From: JBFXAN01 sp050184225
GTDB lineage: Bacteria; Chloroflexota; Dehalococcoidia; CAUJGQ01
DNA length: 64,000 nt
Reading direction: 5' to 3'
NCBI GenBank assembly: GCA_050184225.1
Contig: JBFXAN010000004.1
Location: 1-64,000, forward strand
The notes under the pieces were generated by a model. That model was not told where the DNA came from and did no database searches. It worked only from the letters and a program-made list of their open reading frames with translations. Below are positions 1 to 8,307 of the stretch, in pieces. The translations under genes and the position numbers were made by a program. Within the stretch, counting starts at the first letter, position 1. Every line of letters begins with the position of its first letter.

Positions 1-43
1 CGATCGCGCAGAACAGTACAATGAGCAAGTCCTCGGTCGTCAT
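1..43 (-). mobile_element. Possible 5' end of a transposase gene (partial)
   Basis: On the minus strand an ATG at 41-43 opens a reading frame that leaves the window at base 1 and encodes MTTEDLLIVLFCAI. This short N-terminus resembles the start of IS982/IS4-type transposases, which often begin with a acidic-then-hydrophobic stretch ending in an FC pair. Only 14 residues are visible, so the identification is weak. An ordinary membrane protein start is the alternative. Confidence 0.3.
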
Positions 44-131
44 GGTCGTTGCCTCGCAACAACCACCATCCGACCGAGGATTCACTCTGCCAACTCATCT
101 CACTAACCCACATCAGTCGCCTGAGATGAAC

Positions 132-545
132 TCATCCCTTGCTGATTAGTCCGGCCACATCGTAGCCGCGCTCTTTCAGGAGTACTGCCGCCTCAGCTCG
201 AATGAGCATCGCACGCTCGTAATGGTGGAGGAGGCCGGATTGTGTCTGCTGTTCTTGGTCGGTCAGCCCTTCCCGCTGCTGCTTGATATTGAGTAGCTCC
301 AACTGACCGGCCGCCTCGGGCGCAAGATGGCTCCGCGCCGCCTGCCACAACGATTCATCGCCAAGATCTCTGAGCGACTCAAGGTCACTCATGAGCTCAG
401 GCGACAGTTCGTCTGCTTCGGGAAGCGCGGTTGCGACGAGATCCACAAGCTCTGATTCGACACTGCGGCCTGCCCGTTCCGCCCGGCGACGGACGCGATC
501 GTAGAGGTCGTCGGGAAAGTCAATGGTCAGAGATCGCGATTTCAT
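132..545 (-). CDS. Ribbon-helix-helix antitoxin-like protein (FitA/Arc N-terminus)
   Basis: The 137-residue product starts with a typical ribbon-helix-helix DNA-binding segment: a beta strand (SLTIDFPDDLYDRVRR) followed by two helices ending near residue 43. Such domains autoregulate toxin-antitoxin operons. The remaining 90 residues are helical, charged and unassigned, longer than the usual 75-85-residue FitA or VapB antitoxin. No toxin gene follows; the next frame on this strand is the possible transposase fragment at the window edge. It may be an orphan antitoxin or a plain transcriptional regulator. The ATG at 543-545 is the only good start. Confidence 0.6.
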   Translation of the reverse strand: MKSRSLTIDFPDDLYDRVRRRAERAGRSVESELVDLVATALPEADELSPELMSDLESLRDLGDESLWQAARSHLAPEAAGQLELLNIKQQREGLTDQEQQTQSGLLHHYERAMLIRAEAAVLLKERGYDVAGLISKG

Positions 546-698
546 GTGTGGCTCATACCTCCCGCGCTCACACTGACTCCAGTGTACAGATAGCGCGTAA
601 CCTTCAATGCCGCAATGGTTCTGTACTCATATGGGTTTCACGATCGTCTATTGACGTGATGTTGCGTGTGGTTCATTTTATGTCAGATGGAGTGGACG

Positions 699-1313
699 GT
701 GTCGAAAATTGACCGCGACCAGTTCCTGACACGTCGTGTGTTCAGCAGACGCATGGTGTTCGTTGCAGGTGCTATCACGCTGCTTATGGTGGCACTTGGC
801 TCGCTCGTCGGACTGCCGCCCGCTGCAGGCCAGTCAGGGCCGGAAGCGACGGTCACGGCCACGTTGCGCATCGCGTCGTCGTGTCTGATCGTCAGCCCGA
901 CGGAGGTCGACTTTGGCTCGCTGGAGTTCACCCAGCCTGCTGGAATGCGGTCGAGCGCTGCGCCATCGGAGGCGACGGCGGCCGTCACGATCCGCAATTG
1001 CTCGTCGCAGGGTCAATCGATTCTCGTGCGCGGCGGGCCGGCAGTGGGTCCCGGCGTGATCTGGGGACACGCACCACCCGGTGCCGATGTCTGCCTCGCG
1101 CCGAACCTCTTTATCCAGGGAGTCCGTGACTCGTCGGGGACGGCGAAGCGTCTCACGATCGTCGATCAGGTGTTCAAGAGCCTGCCGGCCGGCGCAACCG
1201 ATCCGGTGACGCTGACGCTGATACCACCCTGCAGCGGCAGCACCGGCGCCGGCCGGGAAGTCTCGGTGAAGTACACCTTCACCGCAACGCTTGCCGAGCA
1301 CGGGACTCGGTAG
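699..1313 (+). CDS. Secreted beta-rich protein of unknown function (surface cluster, gene 1)
   Basis: I do not recognise the family. The product has a positively charged N-terminus (RRVFSRRM), a hydrophobic segment and a likely Sec cleavage after AAG-Q, then about 170 residues rich in Thr, Val, Ser and Gly that fit a beta sandwich with paired cysteines. The GTG at 699 is chosen because GGAG lies six bases upstream; GTG 666 and ATG 687 are in frame and cannot be excluded. It is followed after 29 bases by a similar secreted protein and then by a membrane-anchored one, so the three probably act together at the cell surface. Confidence 0.6.
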   Translation: MSKIDRDQFLTRRVFSRRMVFVAGAITLLMVALGSLVGLPPAAGQSGPEATVTATLRIASSCLIVSPTEVDFGSLEFTQPAGMRSSAAPSEATAAVTIRNCSSQGQSILVRGGPAVGPGVIWGHAPPGADVCLAPNLFIQGVRDSSGTAKRLTIVDQVFKSLPAGATDPVTLTLIPPCSGSTGAGREVSVKYTFTATLAEHGTR

Positions 1314-1342
1314 CGGATTCAGTCGTTGCAGGAGGACAGAGG

Positions 1343-1909
1343 ATGATTCGTCTGGTCGGGTTGGGAACCGTGGCTGTGGCAGCCGCATGGTTGCTCCTGT
1401 CTGCCGGTCCTGTGTTCGGTCAACAGAGTCCAAACGGGACAGTCACGGCGACGGTCATCGCGAACTCGGGGCCGTGTATTTCAGTTGCACCAGCGACATT
1501 CAGTTATGCTGCCGAGCAGTTCAGCGCTGATAGCGCCATTAAGACCACGATTCCTACAGGCAGCAAGCCGGTCGTCACAAACTGTTCTAATCAAACATCA
1601 AACTTTCTTGCAAAAGGCGACCATGCTACTGGACCAAGCGGGACGTGGACGTTGCACGGCGCACCTCAGTTCTGCACCTCTATCGGCGCCAACAAGTATC
1701 GTCACGAGATCAATAAAACCGATGGAACTGACCCGCTCGTGCTAACAACCATCGATCAGCCCTGGGAAACGTCAGTACCAGGAAACGGAAGCGCCGGCAA
1801 TACACGGATCTTGGACAGCATTTTGACGATGCCATGCACAACATCTGATGGCGCTGGCACGACGATGAGCTTGCATATATTCCTCACAGCCGTCATTTCG
1901 GGTTCTTGA
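1343..1909 (+). CDS. Secreted beta-rich protein of unknown function (surface cluster, gene 2)
   Basis: The 188-residue product has a clear signal peptide (hydrophobic VGLGTVAVAAAWLLLSAG, cleavage near VFG-Q). Its mature part opens with a TVTATV segment much like gene 1 (ATVTATL), and both carry a cysteine some ten residues later (GPCISVAP here, SSCLIVSP there), so the two look like diverged paralogues. Four further cysteines may form disulphides. A strong ribosome site, GGAGGACAGAGG, precedes the ATG. The stop lies seven bases before gene 3. The function is unknown; a structural or pilus-like surface subunit is possible. Confidence 0.65.
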   Translation: MIRLVGLGTVAVAAAWLLLSAGPVFGQQSPNGTVTATVIANSGPCISVAPATFSYAAEQFSADSAIKTTIPTGSKPVVTNCSNQTSNFLAKGDHATGPSGTWTLHGAPQFCTSIGANKYRHEINKTDGTDPLVLTTIDQPWETSVPGNGSAGNTRILDSILTMPCTTSDGAGTTMSLHIFLTAVISGS

Positions 1910-1916
1910 ACCGGCG

Positions 1917-2534
1917 ATGATTGTCAGCCGCCCAAGACGGGCGATGGTCTTGGCCCTAACCATCATCACGGTACTCATGTCGGTGATGGCGGAATCCATC
2001 CGTGCCGATGTTGGTGTCGCAATCGACATCGGCCGGATTACTGTCGACCAGACCCTATCCAAGGGCGGCAGCTATCAGTTGCCGTCGATCGGTGTGCGGA
2101 ATCCCGGGACTGAACACTCCACCTATCGGATGGCTGTCTCCTCTCTCCAGAGTCAACCGGAGCGGGAGCCGCCGTCAGACTGGTTTACCTTCTCGCCGGA
2201 GTCCTTTGCGCTCGAACCCGGTGCTGCTCAGCCGGTCCGGGTGACGCTGGAGATTCCCACAGACGCCGAACCGGGCGACTATGCCGCGCTGATTCAGGCG
2301 CAGATCGCGCCGTCGGGTGAGGGGGCACAGGTGGGGGCAGCGGCCGCGTCACAACTGACGTTCACGGTCGAGCCATCGACGATCCTGGAGGCGTGGTTGG
2401 TGCGGGGGCGGCGGCAGATGGATGCGTGGTCACCGTGGTCGTATCTCCTACCGATCGCGGCGATCTCGACGGTCGCGGTTGGGTGGCTGCGCCATCGGTA
2501 TCACTTCGGATTTCGGGTTGAGCGGCGGCCATGA
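1917..2534 (+). CDS. Membrane-anchored Ig-like protein (DUF916-like, surface cluster, gene 3)
   Basis: The 205-residue product has an N-terminal signal segment, an Ig-like domain (about residues 35-155) with the NPG-T and WF-F-P-F-L-PG-QPVRVTLEIP pattern of extracellular NEW1/DUF916-type domains, and one membrane helix near residues 172-190 with a basic tail (RHRYHFGFRVERRP). This topology puts the Ig domain outside the cell. In Firmicutes DUF916 proteins are encoded next to secreted WxL proteins; here the neighbours are two secreted beta-rich proteins, giving an analogous layout. Homology to the WxL system itself is not shown. Confidence 0.6.
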   Translation: MIVSRPRRAMVLALTIITVLMSVMAESIRADVGVAIDIGRITVDQTLSKGGSYQLPSIGVRNPGTEHSTYRMAVSSLQSQPEREPPSDWFTFSPESFALEPGAAQPVRVTLEIPTDAEPGDYAALIQAQIAPSGEGAQVGAAAASQLTFTVEPSTILEAWLVRGRRQMDAWSPWSYLLPIAAISTVAVGWLRHRYHFGFRVERRP

Positions 2535-2573
2535 ACGGATAATGATCACCGACTTCTGAGTCGCCGATACACG

Positions 2574-3032
2574 CTACCGCAGGCTCGACAGCAGGATCAG
2601 ACGATCGCTGGGACCGCCGGCTCTGGTGACGAGTCGTGCGTCGGCCGTGACCAGGGGAACGCCGAGCAGATCGCTGAGGGCCAAATAGGACGAGTCGTAG
2701 ACGCTCAGTTTGTGGACAAGAGCGCGGTCGAGTGCGAGGCTGCTCAAGACCGTGTCTGGCCAGAATTCGATGCCGAGCGCCTTGAGGTCGGTGAGCGCCG
2801 CACGCGCCTCTGTCTCCCTCAATAGGCCCCGCCGAACCCGCTTCCAGAACACGTTTCCACATTCGAGTTCCAAGAATTCCGGGGCGGCTCGTACCAGCCC
2901 GCGCAATCCCCGAGGCGGTCGCATGAGTGCCGAGGCAAGGTCGGCGTCTTCCTCTTCCAGGAAGAGTTTGACCGTGACGCTGGCATCGATGACACAAGTA
3001 GGCAATACGATTGGCGCGGAGCCATTTGTCAT
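2574..3032 (-). CDS. PIN-domain ribonuclease toxin (VapC/FitB type)
   Basis: The 152-residue product matches the PIN fold and length of VapC toxins, Mg2+-dependent RNases that cut tRNA or rRNA. The acidic residues expected in the active site are visible: Asp16 in the VIDASV strand, Glu55/Glu57 in PEFLELE, Asp113 in the YDSSYLAL motif and Asp131 in TADARL. The ATG overlaps the stop of the upstream antitoxin gene by four bases (ATGA), the usual antitoxin-first coupling. No key residue is missing, so the toxin is probably active. Confidence 0.88.
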   Translation of the reverse strand: MTNGSAPIVLPTCVIDASVTVKLFLEEEDADLASALMRPPRGLRGLVRAAPEFLELECGNVFWKRVRRGLLRETEARAALTDLKALGIEFWPDTVLSSLALDRALVHKLSVYDSSYLALSDLLGVPLVTADARLVTRAGGPSDRLILLSSLR

Positions 3033-3274
3033 CGTTCCCGATCCGCGCGGATGTCATCGACACTGGACGGGAACTGTCCATATTGTGCTCCTAGCTCACG
3101 GCGCCGCTGTTCAATGCGATCGAGGATCAACGGGTCAATGTAGGTTCGCTGCCGAAGCGCCATCTCGAGTAGCTTGATTACGTCTGCACTGAGTGAGCGA
3201 CCCTGGGCAGCCGCATGCTGTCGAAGTTCGTCATACAGATCGGAAGGTACATCCCGCACATGCAACGTCGGCAT
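3029..3274 (-). CDS. Ribbon-helix-helix antitoxin (FitA/VapB type)
   Basis: The 81-residue product begins MPTLHVRDVPSDLYDELR, the FitA-type strand and first helix that bind DNA; the C-terminal half (IDPLILDRIEQRRREL) would wrap the PIN toxin. The ATG at 3272-3274 is preferred over the longer frame because GAGGAGGG sits a few bases upstream and the FitA domain starts exactly there. It overlaps the toxin gene by four bases, so the pair should be translationally coupled and autoregulated through the ribbon-helix-helix domain. Confidence 0.85.
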   Translation of the reverse strand: MPTLHVRDVPSDLYDELRQHAAAQGRSLSADVIKLLEMALRQRTYIDPLILDRIEQRRRELGAQYGQFPSSVDDIRADRER

Positions 3275-3361
3275 TTCGCTACCCTCCTCGTATGGCGAGT
3301 ATAGGCAGGGTGGTTGCAATTTGCAACACAGCAGGCATCTGGTGAAGAACGGAACGGCGCA

Positions 3362-4498
3362 ATGGATGGGCGGTGGAGTCAGCTCGCGGTCTGGGTGGGG
3401 CTGATCGCATCGGCGGTGCTACTTGCCGGGTGCTGGATGCTGGCGCCGCCGGCGCGGGGGGCGGTGCGGACGGCGCGGTTGTTGCCGGCGTTCTTCGTTG
3501 GGCTGCCGGTCGAGCCGGAGGCGTGGGGGCGGGATGCGCCGCTCGTTTCGGTGGAGCCGCTGGTGACGAGCGGAGAGTACGCCAACCTTCACATCTATCG
3601 TCCGCCGTCAGGGCGGCATGCGGCGGTGATCGTGTCGTTGGGGGTGAACCCGGCGCCGCCGGATGACCCGCGCGTTGTTCGGCTGATGGGGGGGCTGGCT
3701 CGCACCGGGTTGGTCGTGGCGCTGGTGCAATCGAGCGCGCTGGACAATGACCTGATCACGACGGAGGCGCCAGCGTTGCTGGTGCAGGCGTTCGAGCGGC
3801 TGGCGGGGCGGGCGGAGGTGAAGGCGGAGCGGATTGGTTTTGTCGGGTTTTCCGTGGGGGCGGGGCTGGTGAGCGTGGCGGCGGCGGACGCGCGCATCCG
3901 GGAGCAGGTGGCATTGGTGGAGGCGTTCGGCGGGTATTTTCGGGTCGAGGATCTGGTCGCCGATGTGACGACGAGCAGCGCCAATGACGGTGATCGGGTG
4001 AAACCGTGGGAGCCGGACCCGCTCAGCCGTTCGGTCGTGACCAAGAATCTCGTTGCGGCGGTTCCGGACGAGTGGCAGCGGCAGGCGCTCGCCGCGGCGC
4101 TGGCGGGCGATCCGGGCGCGCCGGCCCGGCTCGGCGGGCATGCGCGTGCCGTCTACGATGTGCTGACGAATACAGACCGGGAGCGGGCGGCCGCGCTCTA
4201 TGCCCGGCTGCCGGCATTCCAGCGGGAGGCGCTGGCGTCGGTGTCGCCGGCGACGCACGTCGGGCAACTCGTCGCTCCGGTGTATCTGATGCATGATCGA
4301 GGCGATCATCTGATCCCTTACACGGAGTCGCGGCGCTTCAACGTCGCGCTCGCATTGGCGGGGCGGCCACCGTACCATTCGGAGTTCGACATCTTCGAGC
4401 ACGTCGATCCGACGCGCGGCGGCAATCCGCTGGTAGCGGCGCGGGATATGGTGAAGCTGTTCATGCACATCCGCGCGGTACTCTCTCGACTTCAATAG
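3362..4498 (+). CDS. Lipoprotein alpha/beta hydrolase
   Basis: The product (378 residues) has a signal with a lipobox, LLAGC, near residue 24, so it is probably lipid-anchored outside the membrane. A nucleophile elbow G-F-S-V-G is present, followed by a late Asp (LMHDRGDHLIPY) and His (IFEHVDPT) in the right order for a Ser-Asp-His triad. The fold is therefore alpha/beta hydrolase, perhaps a carboxylesterase or dienelactone-hydrolase relative; the substrate is unknown. The start at 3362 is chosen so the signal peptide begins properly; an in-frame start at 3314 would add 16 residues. The first 400 bases are unusually G-rich compared with neighbours. Confidence 0.7.
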   Translation: MDGRWSQLAVWVGLIASAVLLAGCWMLAPPARGAVRTARLLPAFFVGLPVEPEAWGRDAPLVSVEPLVTSGEYANLHIYRPPSGRHAAVIVSLGVNPAPPDDPRVVRLMGGLARTGLVVALVQSSALDNDLITTEAPALLVQAFERLAGRAEVKAERIGFVGFSVGAGLVSVAAADARIREQVALVEAFGGYFRVEDLVADVTTSSANDGDRVKPWEPDPLSRSVVTKNLVAAVPDEWQRQALAAALAGDPGAPARLGGHARAVYDVLTNTDRERAAALYARLPAFQREALASVSPATHVGQLVAPVYLMHDRGDHLIPYTESRRFNVALALAGRPPYHSEFDIFEHVDPTRGGNPLVAARDMVKLFMHIRAVLSRLQ

Positions 4499-4563
4499 CC
4501 TCATTCACGATGACCAGACATTTGTCCAGTACTTGCGTTACCATGGAAGGAGAGGGAAATGCC

Positions 4564-4914
4564 ATGCCGCCGATCGACGCGCCATCGATCATCAGTGCCG
4601 GACGCATACGCGCTGCGCTCGCCATCTCGCGTGAGCGAATGGCCCGTCTGCTCGACGTGACGGCAAAGACCGTCGCGCGGCTGGAGGAACATAACCGTCT
4701 GCCGTCGAATCCCACTACTGCAACACGACTCGCCCAGATCCAGGAGATCGTTGACCTCGGCCTGGTCGTCTTCACACAGGATGGTTTCGCCCAATTCATG
4801 TCGACACCATTCCCCGCCTTCCGCGGATTAACCGCGCTGCAATTGATCGAGCGCGGTGAGACGGAGCGGGTAGTCGGCGCACTGGCCTCGTTGCACGACG
4901 GCAATCCCGCGTAG
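4564..4914 (+). CDS. Xre/MbcA/ParS-type antitoxin
   Basis: The 116-residue product has an Xre-like helix-turn-helix (GRIRAALAISRERMARLLDV followed by KTVARLEE) and a C-terminal DUF2384 toxin-binding helix set with the PF-AFRGLTALQLI motif. These are the two parts of antitoxins that neutralise RES toxins. The ATG at 4564 follows AAGGAGAGG with seven bases between; upstream in-frame ATGs at 4510 and 4543 lack this. Its stop codon TAG overlaps the GTG start of the toxin by one base, so the genes are coupled. Confidence 0.85.
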   Translation: MPPIDAPSIISAGRIRAALAISRERMARLLDVTAKTVARLEEHNRLPSNPTTATRLAQIQEIVDLGLVVFTQDGFAQFMSTPFPAFRGLTALQLIERGETERVVGALASLHDGNPA

Positions 4915-5468
4915 TGGTCGCGGCTCATCTTCGTCCGTGGAGCGGTACGGGCTATCGCCACATCCCCACCGGTAGCTCTTTCGGTGTGTTGGATACGCGT
5001 TTCGCCGCTCGCTCGATGACCAACCGCTGGAATGACGCGGGCGATCCAACGTTCTACATTGCGGGTGACCGTACGACTGCTCTGGCTGAGTTCGCCCGCC
5101 ATCTTCGCGAGGACTTCTCTTCCAGGCTGGGTCCAATGCTGACCGAGCGGGCACTCTACCGTCTGGATGTGCAGGTTCCGAGCATCCTCGATCTGCGCAG
5201 CGCCGAGGTGCGCCAAACACTCGGACTGCACGGCGGCCTGCATCAGTTCCTGGATATCGTCTACGCTCGCGCCACGGCAAACTTCGTGCGGCGCACGAGC
5301 ATGGCGGAGGGCCTGCTGGTGCCTTCAATGGCATTCCTCGACGATCCGGCTCGGTGGAACCTCATCCTCTTCCTCGAACGGCTGCCCCACGATCTCGCCA
5401 CGTTCATCACCGTTACCTACGACGGGACATTCCGGGTCGCCCCAGCGGAGGCCGAGGGCGCGCTCTGA
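4914..5468 (+). CDS. RES-domain toxin
   Basis: RES toxins degrade NAD+ in target cells (established for MbcT and related proteins). The 184-residue product shows the conserved residues: Arg38 in NRWN, Tyr48 in PTFYIA, Glu59 in TTALAE and Ser138 in LLVPSM, giving the Arg/Glu/Ser set the family is named after. The GTG start overlaps the antitoxin stop (TAGTG). Together with the upstream Xre-type protein this forms a complete type II module. Confidence 0.87.
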   Translation: MVAAHLRPWSGTGYRHIPTGSSFGVLDTRFAARSMTNRWNDAGDPTFYIAGDRTTALAEFARHLREDFSSRLGPMLTERALYRLDVQVPSILDLRSAEVRQTLGLHGGLHQFLDIVYARATANFVRRTSMAEGLLVPSMAFLDDPARWNLILFLERLPHDLATFITVTYDGTFRVAPAEAEGAL

Positions 5469-5537
5469 CGATGCTGATCGGTGCGGTTCTATCACGGCCG
5501 GAGTGGCAGTGTCGCAAGAGTTGAGAGGAATGCAACC

Positions 5538-6617
5538 TCATATCAGACCGTGGCGCAAGGCGTAGGTCGCGGCCTCGGTGCGGTTGGCCGAGTTCGTCTT
5601 GCCGAGGATGTTGGCGACGTGATTACCGGCGGTGCGGACGCTGATCGACAGCAACTCGGCGATGGCACGGTCGGTCTTGCCCGCCGCGAGCAGTCTGATA
5701 ACCTCGACTTCCCGCACGGTGAGGCCGTCGGGATGCGAAGGTCTGGCCGCTGCACGCGGCGCGAGCCGTTGGGCAAGCGCGATCGACCGCTCATGCAGCG
5801 GCCGCAGGCCAAGCTCCTCGGAGATCGCGATGGCTTGATCAAGCAGGTCAGCACCACGGAGCTGGTCATTATGATCGGGCGAATCGACGAGTAATTCGGC
5901 GAAGTCGTAGGCGGTCCAGGCACGTTCGAGCCGCAGGCCGCGCGGCTCGCAATACGACAGCGCATCCTCGAAATGCCGGCGGGCGAGGTCGTTGTCGCCG
6001 AAGGTGCGGGCAAGCAGGCCGAGCGTCGCCACCGCCTCGCGCATCCGCACGGTCGGCAGGAGGGCAGCCTGCGCCTTGCCGAGGCCGACGAGAATTGCCG
6101 CTGTCTCGTCGTCGAGCGGACCAGCCTGCTTCGCGGCGAGGGCACGCTCGAAGTGGGCCGCCGCATCGTCATACGCGTTCACGGCGAGGGCCTGCTCGCC
6201 GGCGAGCCGGCAATACTTCACCAGCCGGCCGGGGTCGGACGCGGCGGTTTCCGCGAGATGATGCGCGAGCTCGACGGCGTGTGCCTTGACCTCGTCGCCG
6301 TACAACTGCTCGAGTGCGTCCACAATCTGGGCGTGCAGCACGCCACGCTCGCGAGCCGTCAGCTCGTCGCGGAGCGTTTGTTGAATCAAGACGTGCGTGA
6401 ACCGATAGCGACGCGGCGCGCCGGGAAGCACCTCTACCAATCCGGGTGAGAGCGCGGCCTCGACCGCCTCTTGCAGCCCCTCCCGGTCCAGGTCACGGAT
6501 CAGTCCGTGCAAAAGGTCGAGGGAGCGACGACGCACGTCGGGCGACGGCGGGGAAACGCTCCGGACCTGATCGTTCGCCGAACCGCACCGCCGCCGGGTG
6601 GACGAAGGCGACGGCAC
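5538..6617 (-). CDS. 5'-truncated LuxR-family ATPase regulator (C-terminal part)
   Basis: The last 60 residues form a LuxR/GerE helix-turn-helix (LTVREVEVIRLLAAGKTDRA ... VRTAGNHVANIL), and the central 250 residues are TPR-like helices. The segment RYRFTHVLIQQTLRDEL is the usual end of the AAA ATPase domain in MalT-like regulators, yet Walker A and B are absent. The first 26 residues look like non-homologous filler. The intact relative at 37421-40477 has 1018 residues, so about 300 N-terminal residues are lost here. The gene is either a remnant or a constitutive DNA-binding fragment. A membrane protein gene begins just beyond it on the other strand, near the probable deletion point around 6540-6670. 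Confidence 0.6.
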   Translation of the reverse strand: MPSPSSTRRRCGSANDQVRSVSPPSPDVRRRSLDLLHGLIRDLDREGLQEAVEAALSPGLVEVLPGAPRRYRFTHVLIQQTLRDELTARERGVLHAQIVDALEQLYGDEVKAHAVELAHHLAETAASDPGRLVKYCRLAGEQALAVNAYDDAAAHFERALAAKQAGPLDDETAAILVGLGKAQAALLPTVRMREAVATLGLLARTFGDNDLARRHFEDALSYCEPRGLRLERAWTAYDFAELLVDSPDHNDQLRGADLLDQAIAISEELGLRPLHERSIALAQRLAPRAAARPSHPDGLTVREVEVIRLLAAGKTDRAIAELLSISVRTAGNHVANILGKTNSANRTEAATYALRHGLI

Positions 6618-6667
6618 GGCGGCATCAGGGGAGGCGGGGCGTGTGGGAACACAGCCAGCGAAGCCCG

Positions 6668-7465
6668 ATGCACGAGGACACCCGTATTGAGAACGAGCGG
6701 GTTCTGGAGGCCGGAAGCCCGGAGGAGCGAGGCGTCCAAGTACAGATGGCAGCGGTCAGCACCGCCATCACGCTGGTGCTGGTGGCGGCGATCGTCCTCG
6801 GCGTCTGGCAGAGCCGTGGCGATCGTCGGACCGACGGCGCTGTCGTGGGAGCCGGTGCGAGGACCGGCGAGGCCGCCGCATCATCGGAGCGGGTCCCCTC
6901 GACCGGAGCATTGACCACACGCGATCCCCAAGATCCGCGATCGGCTGGGCAGACCTCACATGTACGACGCGTGATCATCGTCGGCTCGGCGGAAGCCGCG
7001 GCCGAGGCACTGATGGGGATCGCCGATGAGAACCGCGTGCGTGTTGCCAGCGGTATGCCGGAGCGGGATACACACGTGATCGTCGCCGGGCCGGATGCGG
7101 ACGCGGATGACTGGCTGCGAACGCTGGCCGAGCAGGACGCGATGCTCGCCGAGCTGGGGCAGCCAACGCTGGAGATCATCGACCTGCGGACATCGGTCTC
7201 TGCCGCCGGACCTGACACCGGCGCGCCATCGCCAACGGGCGCTGCGAGCGAGGTGCTCGTCGTCTATCTCGCGGAGAGCGAGGACGACGCCACGATGCTT
7301 CGTGACCTCCGCCTGCACTCGAACATGGCCGTATTCGTGTCCGGCACCACCGCGGCGTACGCCCGCGCGCTCACCGCAATCCAGGAGTTGATGCATCACA
7401 TCGGCACCGATCGGGTCCAGGTCGTGGACATGCGCCGCATCACCGGCGGCGGCGCGGCGGAATGA
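6668..7465 (+). CDS. Single-pass membrane protein of unknown function
   Basis: The 265-residue product has one hydrophobic helix (about residues 29-47, AVSTAITLVLVAAIVLGVW) after a short acidic cytoplasmic tail, then a Ser/Thr/Ala-rich linker and two repeated alpha/beta segments (RRVIIVGSAEAAAEAL... and SEVLVVYLAESEDDATM...). I do not recognise the family. Longer in-frame starts exist back to 6446, but that stretch lies antisense to the truncated LuxR gene and has no good composition; the ATG at 6668 is the first plausible one, with only a weak ribosome site. Confidence 0.5.
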   Translation: MHEDTRIENERVLEAGSPEERGVQVQMAAVSTAITLVLVAAIVLGVWQSRGDRRTDGAVVGAGARTGEAAASSERVPSTGALTTRDPQDPRSAGQTSHVRRVIIVGSAEAAAEALMGIADENRVRVASGMPERDTHVIVAGPDADADDWLRTLAEQDAMLAELGQPTLEIIDLRTSVSAAGPDTGAPSPTGAASEVLVVYLAESEDDATMLRDLRLHSNMAVFVSGTTAAYARALTAIQELMHHIGTDRVQVVDMRRITGGGAAE

Positions 7466-7619
7466 GCCGTGATCCGCACGGCGGCGCCTGCTCGATCTCC
7501 CGTTGCGGGTGCCGGCGCCGCTGGTCCGGCGCCCCCTTGACGGCGCGGCGCATACTGGAGGTGCAGAGTCGCACGCACCCCGTCCAGTCCGCCGCAGGCG
7601 GAGGGAGGGACGTTCGGTC

Positions 7620-7874
7620 ATGATGCTGCATAACCAGCCCGAGCGGAAGGTGATTGAGCAAGCGATGGCAACCCGGCATCTGTCCGTTCCGGATGAGCAT
7701 GGCTTCCATCATTGGATCTATGCAGTCTGCCCGGACGACGGGGGGCACGCATCCCCGCAGCGCACGATCGCCGCCAACGACGCCCGCGGCCGGCACTTTG
7801 AGGCGATCGTCTTTCGCTGTACCGGCTGCGGGCGTGTCTGGCAGGCCGGGGTCGAGGAGATGCATCTCACCTGA
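7620..7874 (+). CDS. Small protein with a CxxC zinc knuckle
   Basis: The 84-residue product ends in FRCTGCGRVWQ, half of a zinc ribbon; a lone Cys (AVCPDD) and a His (GGHAS) upstream could complete a site. GGAGGGAGGGA lies about ten bases before the paired ATG codons at 7620 and 7623. The family is unknown to me. The gene sits between an unknown membrane protein and a HEPN-MNT module with no obvious operon link. Confidence 0.5.
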   Translation: MMLHNQPERKVIEQAMATRHLSVPDEHGFHHWIYAVCPDDGGHASPQRTIAANDARGRHFEAIVFRCTGCGRVWQAGVEEMHLT

Positions 7875-7911
7875 CCGGCCGCGTCGCTTGCGCCTCCTCT
7901 ATACTGGCTCC

Positions 7912-8307
7912 ATGACGAATCGGGCCGGTGACTGGCTGCGTCAGGCTGAACGAGATCTCGACCAGGCGGAGGAATCTCGGCGGAGCAGCCGGCATGAGTG
8001 GGGGTGTTTTGCGGCACACCAGGCGGCGGAGAAGGCGGTGAAGGCCGCACATCTGCATGCCGGTCAGGAGGCGTGGGGACACGCGGTCGCCCGGCTGCTG
8101 ACGGAGCTTCCTTCATCGTTCCAGACACCGGCGGGATTGATCGAACAGGCACGAGTCCTGGACAACTTCTATATCCCAACGCGATGCGCCGATGCACATC
8201 CGGAGGGCGCGCCGTTTGAGCATTACGGCCCGTTGCAGAGTGAAGAGGCGGTGCGTCATGCCCGTACGGTCATTGACTTCGTCCGTGCTGCGATGGCCGG
8301 ACACTGA
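7912..8307 (+). CDS. HEPN-domain protein (toxin half of HEPN-MNT module)
   Basis: The 131-residue product matches the COG2250 HEPN pattern: DWLRQAERDLDQAEESR, then EWGCFAAHQAAEKAVKAAHL and a C-terminal helix AVRHARTVIDFVRAAM. HEPN proteins of such pairs are RNases or their inactive relatives; the canonical R-x4-6-H motif is not obvious here, so activity is uncertain. The next gene encodes an MNT nucleotidyltransferase and overlaps it by 50 bases. The start ATG at 7912 fits the family N-terminus. Confidence 0.8.
   Translation: MTNRAGDWLRQAERDLDQAEESRRSSRHEWGCFAAHQAAEKAVKAAHLHAGQEAWGHAVARLLTELPSSFQTPAGLIEQARVLDNFYIPTRCADAHPEGAPFEHYGPLQSEEAVRHARTVIDFVRAAMAGH

Noticed and set aside
834..1433. 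Long minus-strand frame of 199 codons opposite the surface cluster
   Set aside because: Arg-rich shadow of the plus-strand gene with no ribosome site or family pattern.
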